A DNA stretch of 7,224 bases from an uncultured Clostridia bacterium (GTDB lineage: Bacteria; Bacillota; Clostridia; Christensenellales; Borkfalkiaceae). The position numbers and the translations under genes are program-made. The stretch covers positions 1 through 7,224 of the forward strand of contig CANREK010000064.1 of assembly GCA_947629605.1 (NCBI GenBank). Reading direction: 5' to 3'. This document shows positions 1 through 5,478 of the stretch, piece by piece (position 1 is the stretch's first letter; every line of letters begins with the position of its first letter). The notes beneath the pieces are model-generated. The model searched no databases and had not been told where the DNA came from. It saw only the letters and a list, made by a program, of their open reading frames with translations.

Positions 1-873
1 GTCGATACGGACAAGATCATAGGTCGAAAACGCAAAACGGAGCCTGTTTGTCCACCACTTAAAGCCGTCTGAGGCATGCGCCTTCCAATCGTAGACGGGA
101 TTGCCCCACAGCTGTCCCGTCGCAGAGAAGTAATCGGGCGGGACCCCCGCGACCTTTGTGGGCCGCAGGTCGTTGTCGAGCTTGAAGAGTTCGGGATGCG
201 CCCAGACGTCGGCGCTGTCGTAGGCGACGTAGAGCGGAATGTCACCGATGAGCCCGAGCCCCAGCGAACGGCAGGTGCGATGCAGTTCTTCCCACTGTAC
301 ATGAAAGAGATACTGCACGAACTGCCAAAAGAGATATTCCTCATGATACTGCGTGCGGAGAATTTCGAGCGCGTCGCTCTCATGCCGCATCAAGGGCTCC
401 GCCCAATCGTGAAAAGTCCCCCCGTACACCGTCTTGGCGGTCATGAACAGAGCGTAATCCTCGCATGTCCCCTCCTTGACGAAGGCGCGGAAGGCGTCGT
501 TGTCGAAGGCGTAGCGGGAAAAGGCGAGACGAAGTGTCGCGTAGCGCTCCGCATAGAGGGCGCCGTAGTCCACTTTGACGGAACCGCTGTATCTCTCGCG
601 GAGGTCTCTGAGCTCTTTCCGCGTGAGCAGTCCCATCTTCCCGAGCGCGTCGAGGTCGATAAAATAGGGATTGCCCGAAGTGCAGGAGACAGATTGATAG
701 GGCGAATCGCCGTAGCCCGTCTGCACGAGCGGCAGGACTTGCCAATATTTTACGCCGCTTCTTGCGAGGATGAGCGCAAACTTTTCGGCGTCCTTCAAGT
801 TCCCGATCCCGTAGTTCCCGGGAAGCGAGGAAATGTGGCATAAGACGCCCGCGCTTCTTGTTGTGATATCCAT
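1..873 (-). CDS. malQ: 4-alpha-glucanotransferase (amylomaltase, GH77), C-terminal part beyond window
   Basis: Cytoplasmic GH77 enzyme that transfers alpha-1,4-glucan segments between maltodextrins or to glucose, in maltodextrin and glycogen metabolism. The visible 291 residues begin with the family opening (GVLCHISSLPG at 9-19, then YGIGN) and include SPYQS and GNPYFIDLD. IGDIPLYVAYDSADVWAHP lies at about 209-227 and GVPPDYFS...GQLWGNP at about 243-259. The last residues are LVRID; by comparison with characterised amylomaltases the final Asp291 is the catalytic nucleophile of the RIDHFRG motif. The acid/base Glu and the rest of the barrel (about 200 residues) lie beyond the left edge. The ATG at 871-873 is the only plausible start, since the same frame is closed by the TAA of dapL two codons upstream. 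No Shine-Dalgarno is visible, so translation is probably coupled to dapL. Family identity is near certain; a metabolic link to the dap genes is not apparent. Confidence 0.95.
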   Translation of the reverse strand, partial: MDITTRSAGVLCHISSLPGNYGIGNLKDAEKFALILARSGVKYWQVLPLVQTGYGDSPYQSVSCTSGNPYFIDLDALGKMGLLTRKELRDLRERYSGSVKVDYGALYAERYATLRLAFSRYAFDNDAFRAFVKEGTCEDYALFMTAKTVYGGTFHDWAEPLMRHESDALEILRTQYHEEYLFWQFVQYLFHVQWEELHRTCRSLGLGLIGDIPLYVAYDSADVWAHPELFKLDNDLRPTKVAGVPPDYFSATGQLWGNPVYDWKAHASDGFKWWTNRLRFAFSTYDLVRID

Positions 874-879
874 AAGACG

Positions 880-2073
880 TTATTTTTTGAGAAGTTCGGC
901 CATTCTGCGCATGGCCTCTGCTGTATTTTCGTGTGTATTGAATGCCGTGAGGCGGAAGTACCCCTCTCCGTTTTTGCCGAACCCGCAACCGGGCGTGCCG
1001 ACGACGTTGGCCTGTTCGAGGAGCGTGTCAAAGAAGCTCCAACTGTCCATGCCGTTCGGACACTTCATCCAGATATAGGGGGAATTTTTGCCCCCTGTGT
1101 ACCAAATTCCGAGGGAATCGAGCACGTCCGCTATGATCTTGGCGTTGGCGCGGTAGTAATCGATGCTCTCCGAGATCTGCCGTTCCCCCTCCTCGGTAAA
1201 GACGGCCGCCGCCCCCATCTGCGTGATGTAGGAGGTGCCGTTGAACTTGGTCGACTGCCGTCTCGCCCAAAGGCGGTTCAGGGAAACGCCGTCCCGCGTG
1301 AGCTCCTTGGGCACGACCGTGTAGCCGCAGCGCACGCCCGTGAATCCCGCCGTCTTGGAGTAGGAACAAATTTCGATGGCGCATTCCTTCGCCCCCTCCA
1401 CTTGGTAGATACTGCGGGCGAGGGTGTCGTCGGTGACAAAGTATTCATAGGCGGCGTCGTAGAGAATGATCGCATCCTGCCTTTTGGCGTAGGCCACCCA
1501 TTCTTTGAGCTGCTCCTTGGTATAGGCGGCGCCCGTCGGATTGTTGGGCGAACAGAGATAGATGATGTCCGCCTTCACCCTATCGTCGGGCATGGGCAGG
1601 AAGCCGTTCCCCTCGTTGGCGTCGGCAAAGAGGATCTTTCTCCCCGCCATGATGTTGGTGTCGAGATAGACGGGATAGACAGGGTCGGGCACCAAGACGA
1701 CGTTCTCGGTCGACAGGATGTCGAGAATGTTGCCGCAGTCGGACTTGGCCCCGTCGGAGATGAAGATGTCCCCCTTTTCGAGCAAAACTCCCTTTTGGGC
1801 ATAGCTTCCGAGGAGAGAATCGAGGAGAGCGTCATAGCCGTAGCACGTCTGATCGGGCGCGTAGCCCTTGAAGGTCTCCCGCTTTGCCATGTCGTCGACG
1901 GCCCTGTGCATGGCCTCGATGACAACGGGCGCGAGCGGGCGGGTGACGTCGCCGATGGAGAGACGGATGATGTCACGGTCGGGATGGGCCTTTTTGTAGG
2001 CCGCCGTCTTGGCTCCGACCGTCGCAAAGAGGTAGGAATCCTTTAAGTTCAAAAAATTATGATTGATTTTCAT
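880..2073 (-). CDS. dapL: LL-diaminopimelate aminotransferase
   Basis: PLP-dependent class I/II aminotransferase, 397 residues, close to the usual DapL length of about 400. It converts tetrahydrodipicolinate plus glutamate directly to LL-diaminopimelate, bypassing the acylated DapD/DapC/DapE route. The N-terminus (MKINHNFLNLKDSYLF, then RLSIGDVTRPL at 37-47) is typical of the family. SPNNPTG is at 175-181, YDAAYE with the cofactor-binding Asp206 and Tyr209 follows, and SYSKTAGFTGVRCGY at 237-251 carries the PLP lysine Lys240. FRLTAF at 373-378 carries the substrate-carboxylate arginine Arg374. A stretch around 70-82 (GYAPDQTCYGYD) seems slightly longer than the usual GYGPEQGYDF, which I treat as lineage variation. 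The start ATG lies 30 nt after the dapF stop, without a clear Shine-Dalgarno. Downstream, malQ begins 6 nt after the TAA. The neighbouring dapF supplies the next pathway step, which strongly supports DapL over a generic aminotransferase. Confidence 0.95.
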   Translation of the reverse strand: MKINHNFLNLKDSYLFATVGAKTAAYKKAHPDRDIIRLSIGDVTRPLAPVVIEAMHRAVDDMAKRETFKGYAPDQTCYGYDALLDSLLGSYAQKGVLLEKGDIFISDGAKSDCGNILDILSTENVVLVPDPVYPVYLDTNIMAGRKILFADANEGNGFLPMPDDRVKADIIYLCSPNNPTGAAYTKEQLKEWVAYAKRQDAIILYDAAYEYFVTDDTLARSIYQVEGAKECAIEICSYSKTAGFTGVRCGYTVVPKELTRDGVSLNRLWARRQSTKFNGTSYITQMGAAAVFTEEGERQISESIDYYRANAKIIADVLDSLGIWYTGGKNSPYIWMKCPNGMDSWSFFDTLLEQANVVGTPGCGFGKNGEGYFRLTAFNTHENTAEAMRRMAELLKK

Positions 2074-2103
2074 GATGATGTCGTTTCGTGACGCTTTAAG
2101 CTG

Positions 2104-2949
2104 TCAGAGTTCCACTTCGCCCTTGAAGGCAAACGCCGCGGGACCCGTCATGAGCACGGTGTCCCTCACATCGATCGTCAGATCGCCGCCCTTTAAGTGC
2201 AGCGTGATGGGCGTCTCCCTGTCGGCAAAGCCGTTGAGAACGGCCGCCACCGCCGCGGCGCAAGCCCCCGTGCCGCAGGCGAGCGTTTCGCCGCTCCCCC
2301 GCTCCCAAACGCGCATTTTGAGCTCATTTGCGCCCAAGATCTGCACGAATTCGGTGTTGACCCGCGCGGGAAAGGCGGGATGATGTTCAAAGAGCGGGCC
2401 TATCTCTTCCAGATCGATCTCGTCGGGATCGCCGCCGAACACGACGCAGTGGGGATTGCCCATGGAGACGCAGGTCACGCGGTAGGTGTTCTCCCCCACG
2501 ATGAGGGGATGAGAGATAACGGGGTTTGTAGAAAAGAGTGCGGGGATCTTGTCGGGATCGAGTTCGGGCGCCCCCATATCCACGGTGAACGCCTCGGCAA
2601 AGCGGCCGTCCTCGGACTTTTTCTCCACCTTCAACGTTTTGATGCCCGAGAGGGTCTCGACGGTGAGGACATCCTTCTTGATGCCCTTGATGTCATACAA
2701 AAATTTGCCGACGCAACGGATGCCGTTGCCGCACATCTTCCCCTCGCTGCCGTCGGCGTTGAACATGCGCATCTTCCCGTCGGCAACATCGCTCTTTAAG
2801 ACGAGGATGATGCCGTCTCCGCCGACCGAACGGTGCCTGTCGGAGAGCTTTCTCGCAAGCGCGGAGGGATCCCCGATCTCCCCCTCGAAGCAGTCGAAGT
2901 AGATATAATCGTTGCCGATGCCGTGCATCTTGTAAAAGGTCTGTTTCAT
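2104..2949 (-). CDS. dapF: diaminopimelate epimerase
   Basis: Cofactor-independent epimerase, 281 residues (typical about 275), interconverting LL- and meso-diaminopimelate for lysine and peptidoglycan synthesis in the cytoplasm. Two symmetric domains each supply one cysteine of the catalytic pair: Cys73 in KMCGNGIRC and Cys225 in ACGTGACA, followed by a helix of small residues. KMHGIGNDY at the N-terminus, FNADGSEG, MGNPHCV and RVNTEFVQ are further family signatures. I start it at the ATG at 2947-2949. A TTG two codons upstream (2953-2955) is the only other in-frame start before a TGA at 2977-2979 and has no better ribosome binding site. The immediate upstream sequence lacks a good Shine-Dalgarno, although a strong GGAGGAGGG lies about 45 nt upstream. 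It is the first gene of the leftward dapF-dapL-malQ operon, with the promoter at 3015-3044. The function call is secure; the exact start is slightly less so. Confidence 0.96.
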   Translation of the reverse strand: MKQTFYKMHGIGNDYIYFDCFEGEIGDPSALARKLSDRHRSVGGDGIILVLKSDVADGKMRMFNADGSEGKMCGNGIRCVGKFLYDIKGIKKDVLTVETLSGIKTLKVEKKSEDGRFAEAFTVDMGAPELDPDKIPALFSTNPVISHPLIVGENTYRVTCVSMGNPHCVVFGGDPDEIDLEEIGPLFEHHPAFPARVNTEFVQILGANELKMRVWERGSGETLACGTGACAAAVAAVLNGFADRETPITLHLKGGDLTIDVRDTVLMTGPAAFAFKGEVEL

Positions 2950-3014
2950 GTTCAAACTACGGTCCGCCGCGGGTGTTCAAAGGGGCAAAATGCCCTCCTC
3001 CACGGCGTTTTCAT
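2950..3014 (-). promoter_or_regulatory. dapF 5' leader with a displaced strong Shine-Dalgarno
   Basis: The predicted leader, about 59 nt of this span, contains GGAGGAGGG (3001-2993), far too distant (about 43 nt) to serve the dapF ATG. Two tiny frames follow it. TTG at 2988 gives three codons then TGA. TTG at 2980 gives seven codons (encoding about MNTRGGP) ending in TAG at 2957, just before dapF. A weak GGGC-ATTTT-GCCC hairpin follows the purine run. TTTGAACA occurs twice (2981-2974 and 2956-2949), the second copy running into the dapF ATG. It is too short for a lysine riboswitch. Any leader-peptide role is inference. Confidence 0.3.
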
Positions 3015-3044
3015 ATTATACTATATTATGATAATTTTTGTCAA
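3015..3044 (-). promoter_or_regulatory. sigma-A promoter of the dapF-dapL-malQ operon
   Basis: Read on the minus strand there is a perfect -35 TTGACA (3044-3039), an 18-bp AT-rich spacer, and a perfect -10 TATAAT (3020-3015). Transcription should start near 3008, giving a leader of about 59 nt before the dapF ATG. It is divergent from the Nudix gene promoter about 120 bp away. Confidence 0.85.
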
Positions 3045-3045
3045 G

Positions 3046-3070
3046 CGCTCCGCACCGATTTCTCGGAGCG
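3046..3070. repeat. GC-rich inverted repeat abutting the dap promoter -35 (candidate operator)
   Basis: CGCTCCG and CGGAGCG form a perfect 7-bp dyad with an 11-bp centre, ending one base before the TTGACA of the dapF promoter. The inner sequence CCGA-GAAA-TCGG (minus strand) can also form a small GNRA-capped hairpin, but the site lies upstream of the predicted transcription start of dapF. The GC-rich dyad stands out in AT-rich surroundings. Its position suits an activator or repressor site; no regulator is identified. Confidence 0.45.
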
Positions 3071-3163
3071 AATGCAAAATTCAAATCCGCAAAAATTTTG
3101 CCGTTTGCCGCAAAAAATGACAAGTTCTCGCAAAATAAAGTCAAATATTTTACAAAAAAGAGA
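3071..3163. other. AT-rich intergenic core with short repeats
   Basis: No gene is evident between the two divergent promoters. The stretch holds three copies of GCAAAA on the plus strand (3074, 3089, 3130), a fourth at 3110, a GCAAAAATTTTGC near-palindrome (3089-3101) and a tandem TTTGCCG pair (3097-3110). These could be regulator sites or simple-sequence chance. Confidence 0.35.
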
Positions 3164-3192
3164 TTGACAAACTCAACATATCGTAATAAAAT
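3164..3192 (+). promoter_or_regulatory. sigma-A promoter of the Nudix gene
   Basis: TTGACA at 3164-3169, an exact 17-bp spacer, and TAAAAT at 3187-3192 (one mismatch to TATAAT). The predicted start is near 3199, giving a leader of only about 22 nt that carries the strong ribosome binding site. Confidence 0.8.
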
Positions 3193-3208
3193 ATTAGATA
3201 TATTACGA
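3181..3208. repeat. 8-bp inverted repeat over the Nudix promoter -10 and start site (candidate operator)
   Basis: TCGTAATA (3181-3188) and TATTACGA (3201-3208) are perfect reverse complements with a 12-bp centre. A smaller dyad, TAATA-AAA-TATTA (3184-3196), is nested in it, and ATATTA recurs at 3191 and 3200. The dyad straddles the -10 box and the predicted transcription start, the classical position for a repressor. The sequence is AT-rich, so chance is a real alternative. Confidence 0.4.
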
Positions 3209-3217
3209 GGGAGGTGG
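3207..3217 (+). promoter_or_regulatory. strong ribosome binding site of the Nudix gene
   Basis: GAGGGAGGTGG contains GGAGGTG, almost fully complementary to the 3' end of 16S rRNA, ending about 5 nt before the ATG at 3222. It fixes the start of the Nudix gene and places the zinc-ribbon cysteines at the very N-terminus. Confidence 0.85.
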
Positions 3218-3221
3218 AACC

Positions 3222-3713
3222 ATGTATTGCAGGGATTGCGGTCAAAAGCTGTCGCTTCGTTTTCTCGAAAACGAGGGGCTCGTTCCCTATTGCGATAACT
3301 GCCAAAAGTTCAAATTCCCCTTCTTTCCCGTAGCCGTATCCATGGCGGTCACAAACCGTCGGGAAAACAAGATCTTGCTTGCAAAACACGTTGGCGACGA
3401 TGACTATAAACTGTTCGCGGGATACATCAAGAAGGGTGAAAGTGCGGAAAAGACCATTCCGCGTGAGCTCAAAGAGGAAACGCAGCTCAACGCCGTCAAA
3501 TGGAAGTATCTTGCATCCCGCTACCATGACGCCAAAGAGATCCTGATGCTCGGCTATCTCGTCACCGCAGAGAGCGGCGAGATCGCCCTGAACGAGGAGA
3601 TCGAAGAGGTCAAGTGGTGCACGCCCGACGAGGCGAAGGAGCTCATCCGCAAGAATTCCACGGCGGAGTATTTTCTCAATCTCGCGCTCGCCGAGCTCGG
3701 CAGAAAAAAATAG
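3222..3713 (+). CDS. Nudix hydrolase with N-terminal zinc ribbon
   Basis: Protein of 163 residues. Residues 1-30 form a treble-cysteine-pair ribbon (Cys3, Cys6, Cys24, Cys27, two CxxC knuckles) that should bind zinc. A Nudix fold follows from about 35. The Nudix box spans 67-89: Gly67, Glu73, then RELKEE at 81-86 with the Mg-binding glutamates Glu82, Glu85 and Glu86. The usual Gly near the end of the box is Gln88. The architecture resembles the core of NAD(H) pyrophosphatase NudC. However, the QPWPFP signature expected after the box is absent (ASRYHDAKEILML instead), so the substrate is uncertain: perhaps a nucleoside diphosphate derivative, with release of a phosphate-linked product. It is a single-gene unit with its own promoter, a strong Shine-Dalgarno and a terminator. 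It converges on the membrane protein gene and diverges from dapF. The Nudix assignment is secure; the substrate is not. Confidence 0.9.
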   Translation: MYCRDCGQKLSLRFLENEGLVPYCDNCQKFKFPFFPVAVSMAVTNRRENKILLAKHVGDDDYKLFAGYIKKGESAEKTIPRELKEETQLNAVKWKYLASRYHDAKEILMLGYLVTAESGEIALNEEIEEVKWCTPDEAKELIRKNSTAEYFLNLALAELGRKK

Positions 3714-3729
3714 CCGCGCAGTGCGCGGC
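3704..3729 (-). terminator. intrinsic terminator of the membrane protein gene
   Basis: Read leftward, GCCGCGC (3729-3723) and GCGCGGC (3719-3713) form a 7-bp GC stem with a 3-nt loop, followed by TATTTTTTT. The T-run is the complement of the AGA-AAA-AAA-TAG end of the Nudix gene. Confidence 0.8.
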
Positions 3730-3733
3730 CAAG

Positions 3734-3764
3734 ACGTCCGAAGTCATTCGGGCGTTATTTTTTT
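3734..3764 (+). terminator. intrinsic terminator of the Nudix gene
   Basis: ACGTCCGAA (3734-3742) pairs with TTCGGGCGT (3747-3755) over 9 bp with one G-U pair and a GTCA loop, followed by TATTTTTTT. The T-run lies within the last codons of the opposing membrane protein gene. Confidence 0.85.
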
Positions 3765-4672
3765 GCCTTTTCCGCGGGCTCCCCCTCTCTTTGGGCCTTG
3801 GCGTCCGCAAGACCCTTGACGTAGGAGTCCGAATTCACCTTGACGATGTTGAGCGCATAGACGATGGCGGGAAGCGCGATGAGCACGGCAAGGATGAAAT
3901 TTATGAGTAACACAAGGAAGAATGCTGCGAGCACACAGAGGAAAATGACGGCGACCGAGGCAAGATGGCAGAGCAAATTCTTGCCGTTGACGACTTCCTT
4001 GAATTGCAGTGTCTTGTTGCCGTACACGATCCACGACGACGTGAGCGCGAGGAAGGCATACGCCACGAGGATGACGACAACGACGAGGAGCGCATAATAT
4101 TTGATTTGGGCGACAAGCGCGACGACGCCGCCGAGCACCAAGGATTCCACAAAGGGAATGACGGTATTGGCGACGATCCAGCGCTTGAATCCCCGCCTTG
4201 CGTTCTTTCTGCGCACGACAAAGCCCGTGGCATAGTTGGCAAGAAGCAGGCCGACATAGCAGCAAAGCACGGCAACGACGAGCTGTGTCTTGACTTCGTT
4301 CGTGAATTCCATGACGATGTCGCCGAAACTCGCCGTGAAGTTCTCGGAGGACCCGCCGAGGAGCTCAAAAAACTCCCGCACCGTCGTCTGCACCCAATTT
4401 GTGTCGACCATCTGTTTGATGTAGTTGAAAATATTTCCGTCCCAAGTGAGTTTTTCACCTGCATAGACGATAAATTCGGAGATGGAGATCTCCCCTTCCG
4501 CCACCGTGTCGGAGACGAGGCCGGAAAGTTCCCCGAACATCGCCGTGGCGCTCCCGACCGCCGAGAGCGCAAACCCGAACAGCGCAAACAGCACAAAGAG
4601 ATAGATGATCCCCATCGGGACAAAGATATAGATGATGCTTGTGAAAAAGTTTTTCAGCGAAGTCCGTATCAT
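3755..4672 (-). CDS. polytopic membrane protein of unknown function
   Basis: I do not recognise the family. The 305-residue protein has about six hydrophobic segments: roughly 12-40, 130-153, 165-188, 192-213, 234-256 and 257-277. The first is followed by an acidic loop of about 90 residues (41-129, rich in Glu, Asp, Ser and Thr). The basic cluster RRKNARRGFKR at 154-164 and the Lys/Glu-rich tail at 280-305 suggest, by the positive-inside rule, that both termini and this loop are cytoplasmic and the acidic region is outside. No catalytic motif, ATP-binding site or cysteine motif is evident. The ATG at 4670-4672 follows GAGGAA at 6-nt spacing. It is the last gene of the leftward translation-gene series, but a terminator lies immediately upstream, so its regulation may be separate. 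Function cannot be inferred from context. A transporter-like or envelope-stress role would be a guess. Confidence 0.85.
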   Translation of the reverse strand: MIRTSLKNFFTSIIYIFVPMGIIYLFVLFALFGFALSAVGSATAMFGELSGLVSDTVAEGEISISEFIVYAGEKLTWDGNIFNYIKQMVDTNWVQTTVREFFELLGGSSENFTASFGDIVMEFTNEVKTQLVVAVLCCYVGLLLANYATGFVVRRKNARRGFKRWIVANTVIPFVESLVLGGVVALVAQIKYYALLVVVVILVAYAFLALTSSWIVYGNKTLQFKEVVNGKNLLCHLASVAVIFLCVLAAFFLVLLINFILAVLIALPAIVYALNIVKVNSDSYVKGLADAKAQREGEPAEKAKK

Positions 4673-4683
4673 AGGCTTTCCTC

Positions 4684-4718
4684 AAAAAAAGCGGCGCATT
4701 TTTTGAACACGCCGCTTT
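4684..4718 (-). terminator. intrinsic terminator between yebC and the membrane protein gene
   Basis: On the minus strand AAAGCGGCG (4718-4710) pairs with CGCCGCTTT (4696-4688) over 9 bp around a 13-nt loop, followed by seven T (4690-4684). The T-run stops directly before the GAGGAA ribosome binding site of the downstream gene. It can therefore end yebC transcripts or act as an attenuator for the membrane protein gene. Confidence 0.85.
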
Positions 4719-4722
4719 GCAT

Positions 4723-5460
4723 TTACTCCTCTTCGTCGTCCTCTTCGGGCATCTCGACGTTGTGATAGACATCCTGCACGTCGTCGCTCTCTTCGAGGCG
4801 GTCGAGCATCTTTTTGAAGGTTTCGAGCTTGGCGGGGTCGAGCGTGATCTTGTTCTGCGGGATCATCGCGACCTCTGCCTGCAAGAATTCCAGCCCCTTT
4901 CCTTCGAGATAGGTGCGGACCCCGGAGAATGCCGAGGGCGAAGTGTAGATCTCATACACATCTTCCTGCGTGATGACGTCGTCGGCGCCCGCTTCGAGCG
5001 CGAGGTCCATGATCTCATCCTCGGAGAGCGTCTTTTCCACGACGATGAGACCGCGGTTGTCGAACATGTAGCCCACGCTGCCCGTGGTGCCGAGGGATCC
5101 GCCGAACTTGGACATCGTGGAGCGAACCTCGCTGGCCGTGCGGTTGATATTGTCGGTGAGCGTCGTGATGATGACGGCCGAACCGCCGACGCCGTAGCCC
5201 TCGTAGGTGAGCTCCTTATATTCCTTGTCGCCGAGTTCCCCCGCCGCTTTCTTGATGGAGCGCTCGATGTTGTCGTTGGGCATGTTCGCCGCCTTCGCCT
5301 TGGCGATGATATCGGCGAGCTTGGAGTTGGTGGCGGGGTTGGGATTCCCCTTGGCCGCAACGGCGAGCTCCCTGCCGATCTTGGTAAAGAGCTTCCCTCT
5401 CGCGGCGTCTGCCTTGCCCTTTTTCGCCTGTATGTTGTGCCATTTGCTGTGACCTGACAT
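4723..5460 (-). CDS. yebC: YebC/TACO1-family translation-associated protein
   Basis: Protein of 245 residues, the usual family length. It opens with the hallmark MSGHSKWHNIQAKKGKADA and continues with GKLFTKIGRELAVAAKGNPNP, ANMPNDNIERSIKKA and YEGYGVGGSAVIITTLTDN. Later come the FGGSLGTTGSVGYMF segment and a very acidic end (PEEDDEEE). The family was long annotated as DNA-binding transcriptional regulators. Work on mitochondrial TACO1 and on bacterial members points to a role at the ribosome, helping translation of difficult sequences such as proline runs. Its place here, behind IF3, L35, L20 and an RNA methyltransferase, fits the translational view. The ATG at 5458-5460 follows AAAGGAG at about 9-nt spacing in an 18-nt gap after the methyltransferase stop, so the two genes are almost certainly cotranscribed. 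A terminator follows the stop. Which YebC subfamily it belongs to cannot be decided by eye. Confidence 0.96.
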   Translation of the reverse strand: MSGHSKWHNIQAKKGKADAARGKLFTKIGRELAVAAKGNPNPATNSKLADIIAKAKAANMPNDNIERSIKKAAGELGDKEYKELTYEGYGVGGSAVIITTLTDNINRTASEVRSTMSKFGGSLGTTGSVGYMFDNRGLIVVEKTLSEDEIMDLALEAGADDVITQEDVYEIYTSPSAFSGVRTYLEGKGLEFLQAEVAMIPQNKITLDPAKLETFKKMLDRLEESDDVQDVYHNVEMPEEDDEEE

Positions 5461-5478
5461 AAACTTATTCTCCTTTTC

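Noticed and set aside
76..843. Plus-strand open frame opposite malQ
   Set aside because: The minus strand here encodes a continuous GH77 domain with all expected motifs.
931..2046. Long open frame on the plus strand opposite dapL (371 codons)
   Set aside because: It is the antisense shadow of dapL; its arginine, glycine and valine-rich composition matches no protein and it has no ribosome binding site. The dapL reading is fully conserved.
2949..3014. Lysine riboswitch before dapF
   Set aside because: The predicted leader is only about 59 nt, much shorter than the L-box aptamer, and no matching secondary structure is seen.
3150..3527. Minus-strand open frame opposite the Nudix gene
   Set aside because: It overlaps the Nudix promoter, ribosome binding site and coding sequence, and has no family features.
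3965..4765. Plus-strand open frame of 266 codons opposite the membrane protein gene
   Set aside because: It crosses a terminator and two genes on the other strand and has a charged, low-complexity composition. The minus-strand frame has coherent membrane helices and a ribosome binding site.
4717..5457. Plus-strand open frame of 246 codons opposite yebC
   Set aside because: Antisense shadow of an unmistakable YebC coding sequence, a product of its GC-rich codon use.
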